A DNA stretch of 64,000 nt from Streptomyces sp. 1222.5. GTDB lineage: Bacteria > Actinomycetota > Actinomycetes > Streptomycetales > Streptomycetaceae. Shown piece after piece: positions 52,149-62,630 of this stretch. The DNA is taken from NCBI RefSeq assembly GCF_900105245.1, contig NZ_FNSZ01000001.1:1550001-1614000 (forward strand), written 5' to 3'. The notes under the pieces are model-generated. The model ran no database searches and was not told the DNA's origin. It saw only the letters and a program-made list of their open reading frames with translations. Every line of letters starts with the position of its first letter. Position 1 is the first letter of the stretch. A program made the position numbers and the translations under genes.

Positions 52149-52173
52149 ATCCGGGACGATATCCCGGATGTGA
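52145..52173. promoter_or_regulatory. perfect palindrome over the XRE start codon
   Basis: TCACATCCGGGA (52145-52156) and TCCCGGATGTGA (52162-52173) are perfect 12 bp arms around CGATA. The left arm includes the GTG start of the regulator (52146-52148). A protein bound here would block both initiation of transcription and the promoter, so it is the likely autoregulatory operator. Confidence 0.8.
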
Positions 52174-52194
52174 GACGGGCGTGTTACGGAGGGC

Positions 52195-53097
52195 TCACGG
52201 CCGCGCGGCCACTCCGAGGGCCTCCAGCACCGGCCGGATCAGCGGGTGTCCCTCGGCTCCCCGGCGTACCGCGGCGAAGACGCGGCGGGTCGGGGCCTCT
52301 CCGTCGACCGGGCGGACGACCACGCCCGTGAGGTCCATACCGCGCAGCGCGGAGCGCGGTACGAGCGCCACACCGGCGTCGGCCGAGGCGAGGGCGACGA
52401 CGGCGCGGAAGTCGTCGGAGGAGTGCTCCAGCCGGGGCTGGAAGCCGGCGCTCTCGCAGGCGAGCACGACCACGTCGTGGCAGGGGTTGCCCGGGTAGGG
52501 CCCGATCCACGGGTCCTTCGCCAGCTCGGCCAGGGGCACCTCGGCGTGGTCCGCGAGGCGGTGGCCGACCGGCACGACGGCGTCGAACGGCTCGGCGTAC
52601 AGCGGGACATGGGTGAGCCGGGGGTCGTCGGCGGACGGGGCGCCCCGGTACTCCACGGCGACCGCCACGTCGACCTGGCGGTCCAGCACCATCGGCAGGC
52701 TGGCGTCGCCCTCGGCGTCCTGGACACGGATGCTTATGCCGGGTGCGCGGGACGCGAGACGGGCCACGGCCGGGGCCACCACCTGGGCGATGCCGGTGGC
52801 GAAGGCGGCCACGGTGACCGTGCCCGCCTCGCCCGAGCCGTAGGCGGCCAGCTCGGCCTCGGCCCGCTCCAGCTGGGCGAGGACCGCGTTGGTGTGGCTG
52901 AGCAGGATCTCGCCGGCCGGGGTGAGCCGTACGCCCTTGGCGCCGCGCTCGACCAGGCGGTGGCCGGTTTCCTGCTCCAGGGCCGTCAGCTGCTGGGAGA
53001 CGGCCGAGGGGGTGAGGTACAGCGCGGCGGCCGCCGCGGTGACCGTGCGGTGGTCGGCCACCGCACGGAGGATGTGGAGCCGCCGTGCCTCGATCAT
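52195..53097 (-). CDS. LysR-family transcriptional regulator
   Basis: 300 residues from ATG 53097. LysR winged HTH at the N-terminus (RRLHILRAVADHRTVTAAAAALYLTPSAVSQQLTALEQETGHRLVERGAKGVRLTPAG), then the two-lobed LysR substrate domain (VTVAAFATGIAQVVAPAV...). It lies just upstream of the kbl-tdh genes on the same strand, facing away in order (kbl starts at 54322, reads toward it), so it is downstream of kbl by 31 nt. It may regulate the threonine-degradation genes or be independent. Confidence 0.92.
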   Translation of the reverse strand: MIEARRLHILRAVADHRTVTAAAAALYLTPSAVSQQLTALEQETGHRLVERGAKGVRLTPAGEILLSHTNAVLAQLERAEAELAAYGSGEAGTVTVAAFATGIAQVVAPAVARLASRAPGISIRVQDAEGDASLPMVLDRQVDVAVAVEYRGAPSADDPRLTHVPLYAEPFDAVVPVGHRLADHAEVPLAELAKDPWIGPYPGNPCHDVVVLACESAGFQPRLEHSSDDFRAVVALASADAGVALVPRSALRGMDLTGVVVRPVDGEAPTRRVFAAVRRGAEGHPLIRPVLEALGVAARP

Positions 53098-53128
53098 GCC
53101 CCCGATTATTCCAGGGTGTCCGCCCTGG

Positions 53129-54322
<1,194 letters not shown>

Positions 54323-54364
54323 GGGGGCTCCTGAAAGTGCTGGCGGGTGTGCGCGGACTGCGGC

Positions 54365-55393
54365 TCAGACGGTCCAGTCGAGGATGATCTTGCCGCCCTT
54401 GCCGCTCGCGGCGTCGGCGAAGGCGGCCTCGAAGTCGCGGTAGCCGTACCGGCCGGTGATCACCGGGGCGAGGTCCAGACCGCCCTCCAGCAGCACCGAC
54501 ATCGCGTACCAGGTCTCGAACATCTCGCGGCCGTAGATGCCCTTGATGGTGATCATCGAGGTGACGATGCGCGACCAGTCGACCGGGAACTCCTCGGCCG
54601 GCAGGCCGAGCATGGCGATCCGGCCGCCGTGCGTCATGTTGGCGATCATGTCGCGCATGGCCTCCGGACGGCCGGACATCTCCAGGCCGATGTCGAAGCC
54701 CTCGCGCAGCCCCAGCTCCCGCTGTCCGTCGGCGATCGTCGTCTCGGCGACGTTCAGCGCGAGGCTCGCGCCGATCTTGCGGGCCAGCTCCAGGCGCTCC
54801 TCGCTGACGTCGGTGACGACGACGTTGCGGGCGCCGGCGTGCCGGGCCACCGCGGCGGCCATCAGGCCGATCGGGCCGGCACCGGTGATCAGGACGTCCT
54901 CGCCGACCAGCGGGAAGGACAGCGCGGTGTGCACGGCGTTGCCGAACGGGTCGAAGATGGCGGCGACGTCGAGGTCGACGGGGACCCGGTGCACCCACAC
55001 GTTGGACGCGGGCAGGGCGACGTACTCGGCGAACGCGCCGTCGCGGCCGACGCCGAGGCCGACGGTGGCCCGGCACAGGTGCCGGCGTCCGGCCAGGCAG
55101 TTACGGCATTTGCCGCACACCAGATGGCCCTCACCGCTCACCCGGTCGCCGATGCGGATGTCGCTCACGTCGCGCCCCACCTCGACGACCTGCCCGACGA
55201 ACTCGTGCCCGACCACGAGCGGGGTGCTGATCGCCTGCTGCGCCCAGCCGTCCCAGGCCCGGATGTGCAGGTCGGTGCCGCAGATACCGGTCCGCATGAC
55301 CTTGATCAGCACGTCACCGGGCCCGATGGCGGGCTCCGGGACGTCCGTCAGCCAGAGTCCCGGCTCCGCCTTCTCCTTGACCAGCGCCTTCAC
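54365..55393 (-). CDS. tdh: L-threonine 3-dehydrogenase
   Basis: 342 residues from GTG 55393 with AGGAG upstream. Zinc alcohol dehydrogenase family: catalytic zinc Cys/His in [12 protein letters not shown] and [12 protein letters not shown], structural zinc in [15 protein letters not shown] (four Cys), NAD site [18 protein letters not shown]. It oxidises threonine to 2-amino-3-ketobutyrate, the substrate of Kbl encoded next. Confidence 0.96.
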   Translation of the reverse strand: MKALVKEKAEPGLWLTDVPEPAIGPGDVLIKVMRTGICGTDLHIRAWDGWAQQAISTPLVVGHEFVGQVVEVGRDVSDIRIGDRVSGEGHLVCGKCRNCLAGRRHLCRATVGLGVGRDGAFAEYVALPASNVWVHRVPVDLDVAAIFDPFGNAVHTALSFPLVGEDVLITGAGPIGLMAAAVARHAGARNVVVTDVSEERLELARKIGASLALNVAETTIADGQRELGLREGFDIGLEMSGRPEAMRDMIANMTHGGRIAMLGLPAEEFPVDWSRIVTSMITIKGIYGREMFETWYAMSVLLEGGLDLAPVITGRYGYRDFEAAFADAASGKGGKIILDWTV

Positions 55394-55599
55394 GCGTACG
55401 GCTCCTGTGGGTGAGGCCCGGGCGGCGGGCATGCGAAGAAGCCCGCACCGGGTCAGAGGGGTGGAATCACCCTGCAATCTGCCGTATGCGCGGGCGGTGG
55501 TCCATCGAGCTTTTCTTAACCGGCGCCTCAGCTTTCCTACACGCCCCGCGCGTGCCCCTGCACGAGCCCGCTCGCATCCCGCGCGCGAAGGCTCGCGCT

Positions 55600-56175
55600 T
55601 CAGAGCGGCAGACCGTCCGCGGCGCTGCGTTCGAGGCGTACGACGAGGTCGGCGGCGAGTGCCTTGATGGTCTCCAGGCCCTCTCGGCCCCAGACCCGGG
55701 GCGCGGTGTCGGCGGCACACACGGTGCCGAGCGCCATTCCGGAGCTGTCGATCAGGGGGGCGCCGAGATAGGAGTGGATGCCGTAGTCGTCGACCACCGG
55801 GTTGCCTGCGAACCGCGGGTAGTCGCGGACGTCCTCCAGCACCAGCGCCTTGCGGCGGACCACCACATGGGGGCAGAACCCGTGGTCGCGGGGCAGGACC
55901 CGGCCCAGTTCGGCCCGGGTACCGTCCTCCCGGACGGCCGGGGCGACGGCGGGGGCGCTCAGGCCCGCGAAGAACTGGTGGTCCTCGCCGATGAAGTTGA
56001 CCATGGCGTACGGCGCGCCGGCGAGCCGTCCGAGGTGCTCGGCGAACGCGTCGAGCGCGGGGGCGGGCCGGTCCGCGAGGCCGAGCCGGCGCAACCGGTG
56101 GACCCGGGCGGGGGCCTCCTTGTCCTCGGGGGTGAGCAGCAGCCCCCGGACCGGCCGGGGCGGCTCGTAGCTCAT
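55600..56175 (-). CDS. GAF-domain protein
   Basis: 191 residues from ATG 56175. One GAF domain fills residues ~35-185 ([32 protein letters not shown] ... [29 protein letters not shown] ... [25 protein letters not shown]), the subtype with a Cys-containing FCPH motif. No output domain. It lies downstream of the cvn operon on the same strand, 61 nt after cvnD, and single GAF proteins often accompany conservons, so it may belong to this signalling unit. Confidence 0.88.
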   Translation of the reverse strand: MSYEPPRPVRGLLLTPEDKEAPARVHRLRRLGLADRPAPALDAFAEHLGRLAGAPYAMVNFIGEDHQFFAGLSAPAVAPAVREDGTRAELGRVLPRDHGFCPHVVVRRKALVLEDVRDYPRFAGNPVVDDYGIHSYLGAPLIDSSGMALGTVCAADTAPRVWGREGLETIKALAADLVVRLERSAADGLPL

Positions 56176-56236
56176 GGCCGGGCTCCGTCGCAGTGGGCGT
56201 ACCTCATATAGGGGCTCCGTGAGCGGTAGGGCGGAA

Positions 56237-56836
56237 TCACCTGTGGGCGCCTCGGGTGGGCGCGGGCTCGGGGGTGTGGGCGAGGAGGTGGCGTACGAGG
56301 GTGAGCAGGGTCTGCACGCCGGAGCTGGAGATCCGGGCGTCGCAGCGGACGACGGGGACCTCAGGGTCGAGGTCGATGGCGGCCCGCACCTCCTCGGGGC
56401 CGTAGCGGTACCCGCCGTCGAACTCGTTGACGGCGACGATGAAGGCGAGCCCGCGCTCCTCGAAGAAGTCCACGGCGGCGAAGCAGTCCTGCAGCCGGCG
56501 GGTGTCGGCGAGGATCACCGCGCCGAGCGCGCCCTCGGACAGCTCGTCCCACATGAACCAGAACCGCTCCTGTCCCGGCGTGCCGAACAGGTACAGCACG
56601 TGCTCCGGATCGAGGGTGATCCGGCCGAAGTCCATCGCGACGGTCGTCTCCATCTTGTTCTCGATGCCGTCGAGATTGTCGGTGGCGGCGCCGACCGTGG
56701 TGAGCAGCTCCTCCGTGCTGAGCGGTGCGATCTCGCTGACCGCTCCCACGAAGGTCGTCTTGCCGACCCCGAATCCGCCCGCCACCAGGATCTTGAGCGC
56801 GGTGGGGAACGGGTCAGAGCTGTCGTCGTAGTCCAT
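56237..56836 (-). CDS. cvnD: conservon GTP-binding protein
   Basis: 199 residues from ATG 56836. P-loop GFGVGKTT (21-28), G3-like region RITLDPEHVLYLFGTPGQERFWFMW (GTPGQE), and G4 VNEFDGG in place of NKxD. This is the Ras/MglA-like GTPase of the cvn system. Its start overlaps the cvnC end by 23 nt, so the products are made together. With CvnA-C it forms a membrane-linked switch resembling eukaryotic G-protein signalling. Confidence 0.95.
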   Translation of the reverse strand: MDYDDSSDPFPTALKILVAGGFGVGKTTFVGAVSEIAPLSTEELLTTVGAATDNLDGIENKMETTVAMDFGRITLDPEHVLYLFGTPGQERFWFMWDELSEGALGAVILADTRRLQDCFAAVDFFEERGLAFIVAVNEFDGGYRYGPEEVRAAIDLDPEVPVVRCDARISSSGVQTLLTLVRHLLAHTPEPAPTRGAHR

Positions 56837-57191
56837 CGAGCACTGCCTCCAGCAGAGACCGGTCAGTGGGAGTGTGGTGGAAGGCGGGCGGCTTGGTGGT
56901 CAGCGCACCGCAGTCGACCAGGTCCGAGAGCAGCACCTTGGTGACCACGGCGGGCAGCTTCAGCTGCGCGGCGACCTCGGCGACCGAGACGGGCGCGCGG
57001 CACAGGTCGAGGGCCTGTGCGTGCTCGGGCCCGAGGTAGCCGAGCGGGGTCACCCCCGTGGACATCACCTGGGACATCAGGTCGAGGGCGATGCTCGGCT
57101 CGGTCCGGCCGTTGCTGACCGTGAAGGGGCGCACCAGCCGTCCGGCCGCGTCGTCCAGCCAGGGTCCGTCGCCGGCTGCGGCCACGCTCAA
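56814..57191 (-). CDS. cvnC: conservon DUF742 protein
   Basis: 125 residues. The start is TTG 57191 (4 nt overlap with cvnB) or GTG 57185; GACGAGG upstream suits the GTG. The core matches DUF742: RLVRPFTVSNGRTEPSIALDLMSQVMSTG, GPEHAQALDLCRAPVSVAEVAAQLKLPAVVTKVLLSDLVDCGALTT, which resembles a winged helix. Third member of the conservon; the family joins GTPase and roadblock proteins. Confidence 0.93.
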   Translation of the reverse strand: MSVAAAGDGPWLDDAAGRLVRPFTVSNGRTEPSIALDLMSQVMSTGVTPLGYLGPEHAQALDLCRAPVSVAEVAAQLKLPAVVTKVLLSDLVDCGALTTKPPAFHHTPTDRSLLEAVLDGLRRQL

Positions 57192-57622
57192 GGCCTCGTC
57201 GCCGAGGGTTCGACGGCGTGCTGCCGGGGGGCGGTCACCAGGTACGGGCGGACGCTCTTGACCAGCATCGCCATCTCGTAGCCGAGGACGGCGGCGTCTG
57301 CCTCGCGGCCGGCGAGCACCGCGAGACAGGTGCCGGAGCCGGCGGTGGTGACGAACAACAGGGTCGAGGCGAGTTCGACGACGACCTGGCGGACGTCGCC
57401 GCCGTCACCGAACCGGACGCCCGCGCTGCGGCCCAGTGAGTACAGCCCGGAGGCGAGGGCGGCCATGTGGTCGGCACTGTCCGGGTCCAGACCGTGCACG
57501 GACTTGACCAGTCCGTCGCAGGACAGCAGCACCGCGCTGCTGGTGTGGGGTACGCGCTGCACGAGGCCGCTCAGCAGCCAGTCGAGGTCGGAGGCGTGGG
57601 CGGTCGGCGCATCGCTCGCCAT
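57188..57622 (-). CDS. cvnB: conservon roadblock/LC7 protein
   Basis: 144 residues from ATG 57622 with AAGGAG upstream. Roadblock/LC7 fold: LDWLLSGLVQRVPHTSSAVLLSCDGLVKSVHGLDPDSADHMAALASGLYSLG. Such proteins act as GTPase-activating or scaffolding partners of MglA-like GTPases, here CvnD. It lies 68 nt after the cvnA stop. Confidence 0.95.
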   Translation of the reverse strand: MASDAPTAHASDLDWLLSGLVQRVPHTSSAVLLSCDGLVKSVHGLDPDSADHMAALASGLYSLGRSAGVRFGDGGDVRQVVVELASTLLFVTTAGSGTCLAVLAGREADAAVLGYEMAMLVKSVRPYLVTAPRQHAVEPSATRP

Positions 57623-57690
57623 GGTGGATCGACTCCTTGGGGTACGAATTCTGCGGGAGCACTGGTGGGGGGCACATGTACTCGGGACGG

Positions 57691-59973
57691 TCAGCCGGCC
57701 GGGGCGCTCCCATCGGCCCGGCCGGTGCCACGGGTGCCGTCGAACGCGGGCTCGTGGGCGCGCGCCGGTGGTATCGAGGCAGGGGTGGTGCGGCCCGGGG
57801 AGGTGTAGTCCGGGGCCATGTGGTCCGGGGCCATGTGGCCGGGCGACATGTGGCCCGGTGACATGTGGTCCGCGTCCTGGTGGTCGTTGACGCCGTGTTC
57901 GGGCCGGGCACGCGTGAGTTCGGTGGACTCCGCGGGGGCGGATTGCAGGTGTCCGTCCGCCATGTGCGCGGCCTCCAGGGAGAACGAGCCGACGGGGGAC
58001 GGGTCCGTGGTGGCCGTGTCCGCGTGCTGCGACTGCTGGAAGGCGGGCTTGCCGTACGGGGACTCCGCGACGGCCGCCTCCCCGGACGCCGGATGGGCGT
58101 GGGGAGACTCGTCGTAGCCGGTCTCCCTCGGCTGCTGGGCCTCGGCGAGCCCGATTCCGCGCTGGAAGGCGGCCATCAGCCCGGGGTCGTGGCCCGCGCC
58201 GGTGTCGGCCACCTGACGTGGTGCGGGGCCGCCGCGCAGCTGGGGCACGAGGTGCTCCTGGGCGCGGCGCCTGGGCAGCAGGGGCTTGTCCGGGGTGGCC
58301 TGCACGGTCTCGCTGCGCGGGGTGGGCAGGATGCCCGCGTGCGCCTCGACCGTCGAACGGTCCTCGGCGTTGACACCGGGCACGGCCTCGGCCGGGTTGG
58401 GCCGCGTGGCACGGGCGCCGCGCACGGGGAGCGGCGCGGGACCGTCTCCGGTGCGCGCGGCCTCACCGCTCCCGGCCGCGCGCCGCGCGGCTCCGGTGCC
58501 GGAGTCCCGCTCGGCGTCCCGGCGCCCGGGCCCGCGCTGGGCATGTCGTCGGCGCCCGGTGCCCGGGGCCGGTCCGGCTCCCGCTCCGGCAGGCGGACCG
58601 GCGGCCGTGTCCGACGTGGACCCGTCGTGGGCATCGGCTCCGGCGGGCAGAGCCGTGGCCTGTGGGGGTGCCGGCAGGGGGGCGTGCGCCCGCTGCGGCG
58701 TCGCCGTGACAGCGGCGTGCCGCGGTGGCGGTACCGCGTCCCCGGCACCGTCCGCGAGCACCGTCGGCGCCGTTCCCAACAGTGCTTGCGGGACCACGAG
58801 TACGGCCTGCACGCCGCCGTAGATGTTGCTCTGGAGCCGCACGGTGATGCCGTGCCGGCGGGCGAGCTGGGACACGACGTAGAGGCCGATGCGTCCGTCG
58901 GCCAGCAGGCTGGCGACGTTCACCTGGTCGGGGTCGGCGAGCAGGGTGTTCATCCGGTGCTGCTCGGCGACGGGCATGCCGAGTCCGCGGTCCTCGACCT
59001 CCACGGCCAGCCCGGAGGTCACGAGGTTGGCGCGGAGCAGCACCTGGGTCTGCGGGGCGGAGAACACCGTGGCGTTCTCGACGAGTTCGGCGAGCAGGTG
59101 GATGACGTCGGCGACGGCGTGACCGCGCAGTTCGCCGTCGATCGGCGGCACGAGCTTCACCCGGGAGTACTGCTCGACCTCGGCGATGGCGGAGCGCAGC
59201 ACCTCGGTCATGGACACCGGGTTGCTCCATTGACGCCGGGAGACGGCACCGCCGAGCACGGCGAGGTTCTCGGCGTGCCTGCGGATGCGGGTCGCCAGGT
59301 GGTCGACGTGGAAGAGGCCCTTGAGCAGGTCCGGGTCCTCGATCTCGTTCTCCAGCTCGTCGAGGATGGAGATCTCACGGTGCACCAGGGACTGCAGCCG
59401 GCGCGCGAGGTTGACGAAGACCTCGAGCTTCTGCTCACTGCCCGCCTGGCTGGAGAGCTGGGCGGCGCGCACGACGGCGGTGACGGCGCCGTCGTGCGCG
59501 CGGGCCAGATCGGCGGCCAGCAGGTCGAAGTCGTCGGCGTCCGCGGGCGGCCGGCGGCGCGGGGCGGGCTGTGGCGGGGCCCCTCCCTGGCGCAGCGCGT
59601 CGACCAGGGAGTCCAGGTCGGCCTCGCCGCGCGCGGCGGTGCGGCGCAGGGCGTCCACCCGGTCGGACACCGACCTGGCGGCGCGGTCGGCGGCCACGGC
59701 GGCGATCAGGATGCCGGCGACGGCCACGGAGACCGCTCCCGCCAGCACGGCCCACAGCGTGGGCCCCGTGTGCACGCCCCCGGAACGGATGCTGAACAAC
59801 ACGGCGGCGGTGGCGCTCAGCGCGACCGCGAGCGGCGGCAGCACGGCCAGCCGCATGAGCTGGGGCCGTATGTGCGTCTCGGGCAGTGCGGGAGCGGGTC
59901 TGGCGACCGGCCGCCCGTGCCTGCCGCCCTCGCGGCGGTCGGCGCGGGTGGCCGGTGCTCGGAGGTGAGACAT
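57691..59973 (-). CDS. cvnA: conservon sensor histidine kinase-like protein
   Basis: 760 residues from ATG 59973. Two hydrophobic segments at ~42-62 and ~70-95 flank only a short periplasmic loop, then a cytoplasmic helical region (~165-300) and an HATPase_c domain (~315-430) with ELVENATVFS (N-box) and EDRGLGMP (G1). The region with a phospho-accepting His is not conserved like in classical kinases. The last ~300 residues are low-complexity and end with a repeat array (HMSPG/HMAPD). First gene of the cvn operon. It likely senses an extracellular or membrane state and acts on the GTPase. Confidence 0.93.
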   Translation of the reverse strand: MSHLRAPATRADRREGGRHGRPVARPAPALPETHIRPQLMRLAVLPPLAVALSATAAVLFSIRSGGVHTGPTLWAVLAGAVSVAVAGILIAAVAADRAARSVSDRVDALRRTAARGEADLDSLVDALRQGGAPPQPAPRRRPPADADDFDLLAADLARAHDGAVTAVVRAAQLSSQAGSEQKLEVFVNLARRLQSLVHREISILDELENEIEDPDLLKGLFHVDHLATRIRRHAENLAVLGGAVSRRQWSNPVSMTEVLRSAIAEVEQYSRVKLVPPIDGELRGHAVADVIHLLAELVENATVFSAPQTQVLLRANLVTSGLAVEVEDRGLGMPVAEQHRMNTLLADPDQVNVASLLADGRIGLYVVSQLARRHGITVRLQSNIYGGVQAVLVVPQALLGTAPTVLADGAGDAVPPPRHAAVTATPQRAHAPLPAPPQATALPAGADAHDGSTSDTAAGPPAGAGAGPAPGTGRRRHAQRGPGRRDAERDSGTGAARRAAGSGEAARTGDGPAPLPVRGARATRPNPAEAVPGVNAEDRSTVEAHAGILPTPRSETVQATPDKPLLPRRRAQEHLVPQLRGGPAPRQVADTGAGHDPGLMAAFQRGIGLAEAQQPRETGYDESPHAHPASGEAAVAESPYGKPAFQQSQHADTATTDPSPVGSFSLEAAHMADGHLQSAPAESTELTRARPEHGVNDHQDADHMSPGHMSPGHMAPDHMAPDYTSPGRTTPASIPPARAHEPAFDGTRGTGRADGSAPAG
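57810..57869. repeat. four 15 bp tandem repeats in cvnA
   Basis: Units at 57810-57824, 57825-57839, 57840-57854 and 57855-57869 share CCGGGGCCATGTGGT-like sequence with up to four changes. On the minus strand they encode a pentapeptide repeat of the form DHMSPG/GHMAPD in the C-terminal tail of CvnA, so the repeat number can change without shifting frame. Confidence 0.85.
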
Positions 59974-61143
59974 CTGCGTCCTCGTACTGGTCCGTCGGGC
60001 GTGTGTTCCGCACGCGGTGCGTGGTGCGGGCATGTGTGCGGGCATGCGTCGTCGCGATGTCGGGCCGACGGGACCGTGGTGCCCGGCCTCGGCGCGTCCG
60101 ACGGACACTCACAGTAGTTGCCTGCGCATCATGTGCGGTGGGCAGTTGACAAAGTCCTGCGCAGAGCGTCCCGCTCTGGTATGAAGCCTCGTACGACAGA
60201 CCGATAACCGGGCCGAGCCCCCTCGGGCAACCCGAAAGCGATCGATAAGACCTGGTCAAAACCGGTCAGCAGGAGCCGGGGGATGAGGGCGGGCCCAGGC
60301 TGCCCGACCCGCGCCGACGACTCACGCCACACGCCTTCGGGCCCACGCCTCGGCACCTACGACGGCCGCACCGATGTCACGGAGAGTGTCGGCCTTGGCC
60401 TGACCATCACCCCGGGGGCAGGGGGGAATCACCGGCACTCCGGGCAGGGCCACTGCACGGCGCCGGAGGCCGCCGCCAGCGCTCAAGGGGCCGCCGGTCG
60501 CCGGCGTGGCGCCGAGGTGCTCCGGGTAGGACGCTGCCGGTGATCCAGCGGGTCCCGGCGACTGCGCGCGGGCCGCCACAGCTCGGGGCGGCCCGCCGTC
60601 GACGCTGCTGGACAGGAGCCGCCGCGTGCCGGGAGGGCGACCGGCCGATACCCAGAGCGGGGCCAATGCGCTCCACGCGGCAGCCGCCGCAGCTCAGAGC
60701 AGGGCCACAGCGCTCTGAACCGGTCGCTGCCGCCCCGGGCAAGCCACCACCGGCACTATTCCGGGCGACGGCACTCGGACGGGCCGCCGCCGCTCGGGGC
60801 AGACCACCCCCGTCGTTCCGAAAGCGACCACACAGCACCCAGGGCGGGCGACCGCTGACACCCCGGGCGGGGCCACGCGCTCCACGCATCCGCCGTCGGC
60901 GCTCCCCGCGGACCGCCGGCAGCGCAGGGCCACAGCGCTCCGAACCGGTCGCCGGTGCCCGGACAGGCCACCACCTGCGCTCCGGAAGGGGGCCGCGGCG
61001 CTCGGGGCGGGACCGCTGCCGGCAGTCAGGACCGGCCATACCCGCGCACGGGCGGAATCGCCGCCATCCTCGTGAACGAGGCCGTCGCACCCCGGGTACG
61101 CCGCCGCCAGGCTCCGGGCTTCGGCGGCTGGTCCTCGTTGTCG
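59974..61143. other. gene-poor repetitive stretch
   Basis: No convincing gene in about 1.17 kb. Long open frames on both strands code only Arg/Pro/Gly-rich low-complexity protein and have no ribosome site. The first ~330 nt must hold the cvn promoter; AT-richer patches lie near 60120-60200 and 60240. From ~60540 the sequence is made of imperfect repeats: 60700-60727 and 60925-60952 match at 27 of 28 positions (core GGGCCACAGCGCTC-GAACCGGTCGC), and GGGGCCA-GCGCTCCACGC occurs near 60657 and 60873, about 215-225 bp apart. Confidence 0.6.
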
Positions 61144-62310
61144 TCAGCCGCGCTTCGGCGGCTCGGCGACGAAGGCGCCGACGGATCGCCAGGTGCGCCG
61201 GACCTCCCCCGACACACCGCGCCACCAGGCCTCGGCCGGGAGCTTGCCCGCCGGTTCGAAGGGCTCGCCGGGCCGGGGCAGGGCCACGGCCTGGCCCGCC
61301 TCCTCGGCCGCCTCCTTCGTCCACTCCCCCGGCTCGGCCCACGGGTGCGGGGCGAGATTGAAGGTGCCCCAGTGGATCGGCAGCAGCGCGCCGTGCGGGG
61401 CGCCGCCCTGGAGGTCCAGGTGGGCGCGCAGACCCTCCTCGGGGGTCATGTGGATGTCGGGCCAGAACTCGCTGTACGCGCCGATCTGCATCATCGTGGC
61501 GTCGAACGGGCCGTGTGCCGCGCCGATCTCCGTGAAGCCGTCGAAGTAGCCGGTGTCGCCGCTGTGGTAGATCCGGTGCTCGTCGCCCGAGACGACCCAG
61601 GACGCCCAGAGCGTGTGCTGGGTGTTGCGCAGACCGCGGCCGCAGAAGTGACGGGCGGGAGTGGCGGTGAGCGTGAGCCCGGCGATCTCGGTCGACTCGT
61701 GCCAGTCCAGCTCGCGCAGCCGGTCCGGGGAGACGCCCCAGTGCTCGAGGTGGGCGCCGACGCCGAGAGGCACCGCGAACACGGTGTCCGTGCCGGCCAG
61801 GGCCTTGATGCTGGGCAGGTCCAGGTGGTCGTAGTGATCGTGGGAGATCACGATCACGTCGACGTCACCGAGCGCGGCCAGCGGCAGCGGCACCGGGTGC
61901 AGCCGCTTCGGCCCCGCGAAGGGGAACGGGGAGCAGCGCTCGCCCCAGACGGGGTCGAACAGGACCCGTCGGCCGTCGATCTCCGCGAGCACGCTGGAGT
62001 GGCCCATCCAGGTCAGCCGCAGTCCCGTGGCGGGCGGCTCGGCCAGGTCGGCGAAGGTCGTGGGGTGGACCGGGACCGTGCCCCTGGGGGCGCGCAGCGG
62101 CCGGGTCTCCTTGTCGAGGAAGACCTTCGCGAGGTCCAGCGTGGAGCCTGAGGGCCGGGTGCGGGCGGGCCCGCCAGGGTTCTGGAAGACGCCGTCCTTG
62201 AAGTGCGGGGACCGGCGGATGCGCGCCATGCGCTCACCGCCCGGGTCCGCGCCGAAGGCCGCGGGCCGCAGCGCGCGGAGGCCGGAGCTCGAGGAACGCG
62301 GACCGGTCAC
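61144..62310 (-). CDS. MBL-fold metallo-hydrolase (UlaG/NAPE-PLD-like)
   Basis: 388 residues from GTG 62310 with GGAGGTACC upstream. The metallo-beta-lactamase motif ISHDHYDHLD (~residues 155-164), TPARHFCGRG, YHSGDTGYFDG and LPIHWGTFNL supply the two-metal site. The N-terminal layout (RIRRSPHFKDGVFQNPGG) matches the RomA/NAPE-PLD-like group that cuts phosphodiester or lactone bonds. No signal peptide is evident. Substrate unknown. The upstream gap is shared with the amino acid dehydrogenase. Confidence 0.9.
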   Translation of the reverse strand: MTGPRSSSSGLRALRPAAFGADPGGERMARIRRSPHFKDGVFQNPGGPARTRPSGSTLDLAKVFLDKETRPLRAPRGTVPVHPTTFADLAEPPATGLRLTWMGHSSVLAEIDGRRVLFDPVWGERCSPFPFAGPKRLHPVPLPLAALGDVDVIVISHDHYDHLDLPSIKALAGTDTVFAVPLGVGAHLEHWGVSPDRLRELDWHESTEIAGLTLTATPARHFCGRGLRNTQHTLWASWVVSGDEHRIYHSGDTGYFDGFTEIGAAHGPFDATMMQIGAYSEFWPDIHMTPEEGLRAHLDLQGGAPHGALLPIHWGTFNLAPHPWAEPGEWTKEAAEEAGQAVALPRPGEPFEPAGKLPAEAWWRGVSGEVRRTWRSVGAFVAEPPKRG

Positions 62311-62630
62311 GGTACCTCCAGATGGAGTGGCTGAGGTCCTCCATTATGGTCGGCGCCTCCGACAAGCCCGCGGCCACCGTGGCCCCGACGCCTGCTACTG
62401 AATGTCCGTTCAGCAACATTGACACGCCCGGGAGCCGCTTCGGATACTGACCCGGTACTGACTGATGATTCAGTAACACCCACTCGGCCCCCTCCGCCGA
62501 GCACCCCGACCCCCTGGGGAGGCGACGGCGGCCACGGCCCGCGCGCGTGCACCCCCGCCGATCTCGCGCGAGCCCTCACCGAGGCCCTCTGCCGGCCCGC
62601 CCCCCTCACCACCCTCCCCGAGGAGACCCC
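62311..62630. promoter_or_regulatory. divergent region with promoter and twin operator-like palindromes
   Basis: For the plus-strand dehydrogenase: -35 TTGACA at 62419-62424 and -10 GATACT at 62443-62448, 18 nt spacer, a strong match to housekeeping promoters. CTGAA-TGTCCG-TTCAG (62398-62413) lies before the -35 and ACTGA-TGAT-TCAGT (62461-62474) just after the -10; both share the ACTGA/TCAG half-site, as for a TetR-type repressor. After 62475 the ~155 nt leader is GC-rich with no clear gene. Confidence 0.75.

Noticed and set aside
60540..61361. 273-residue open frame and its antisense counterpart
   Set aside because: No ribosome site, no domain and repetitive Arg/Pro composition.
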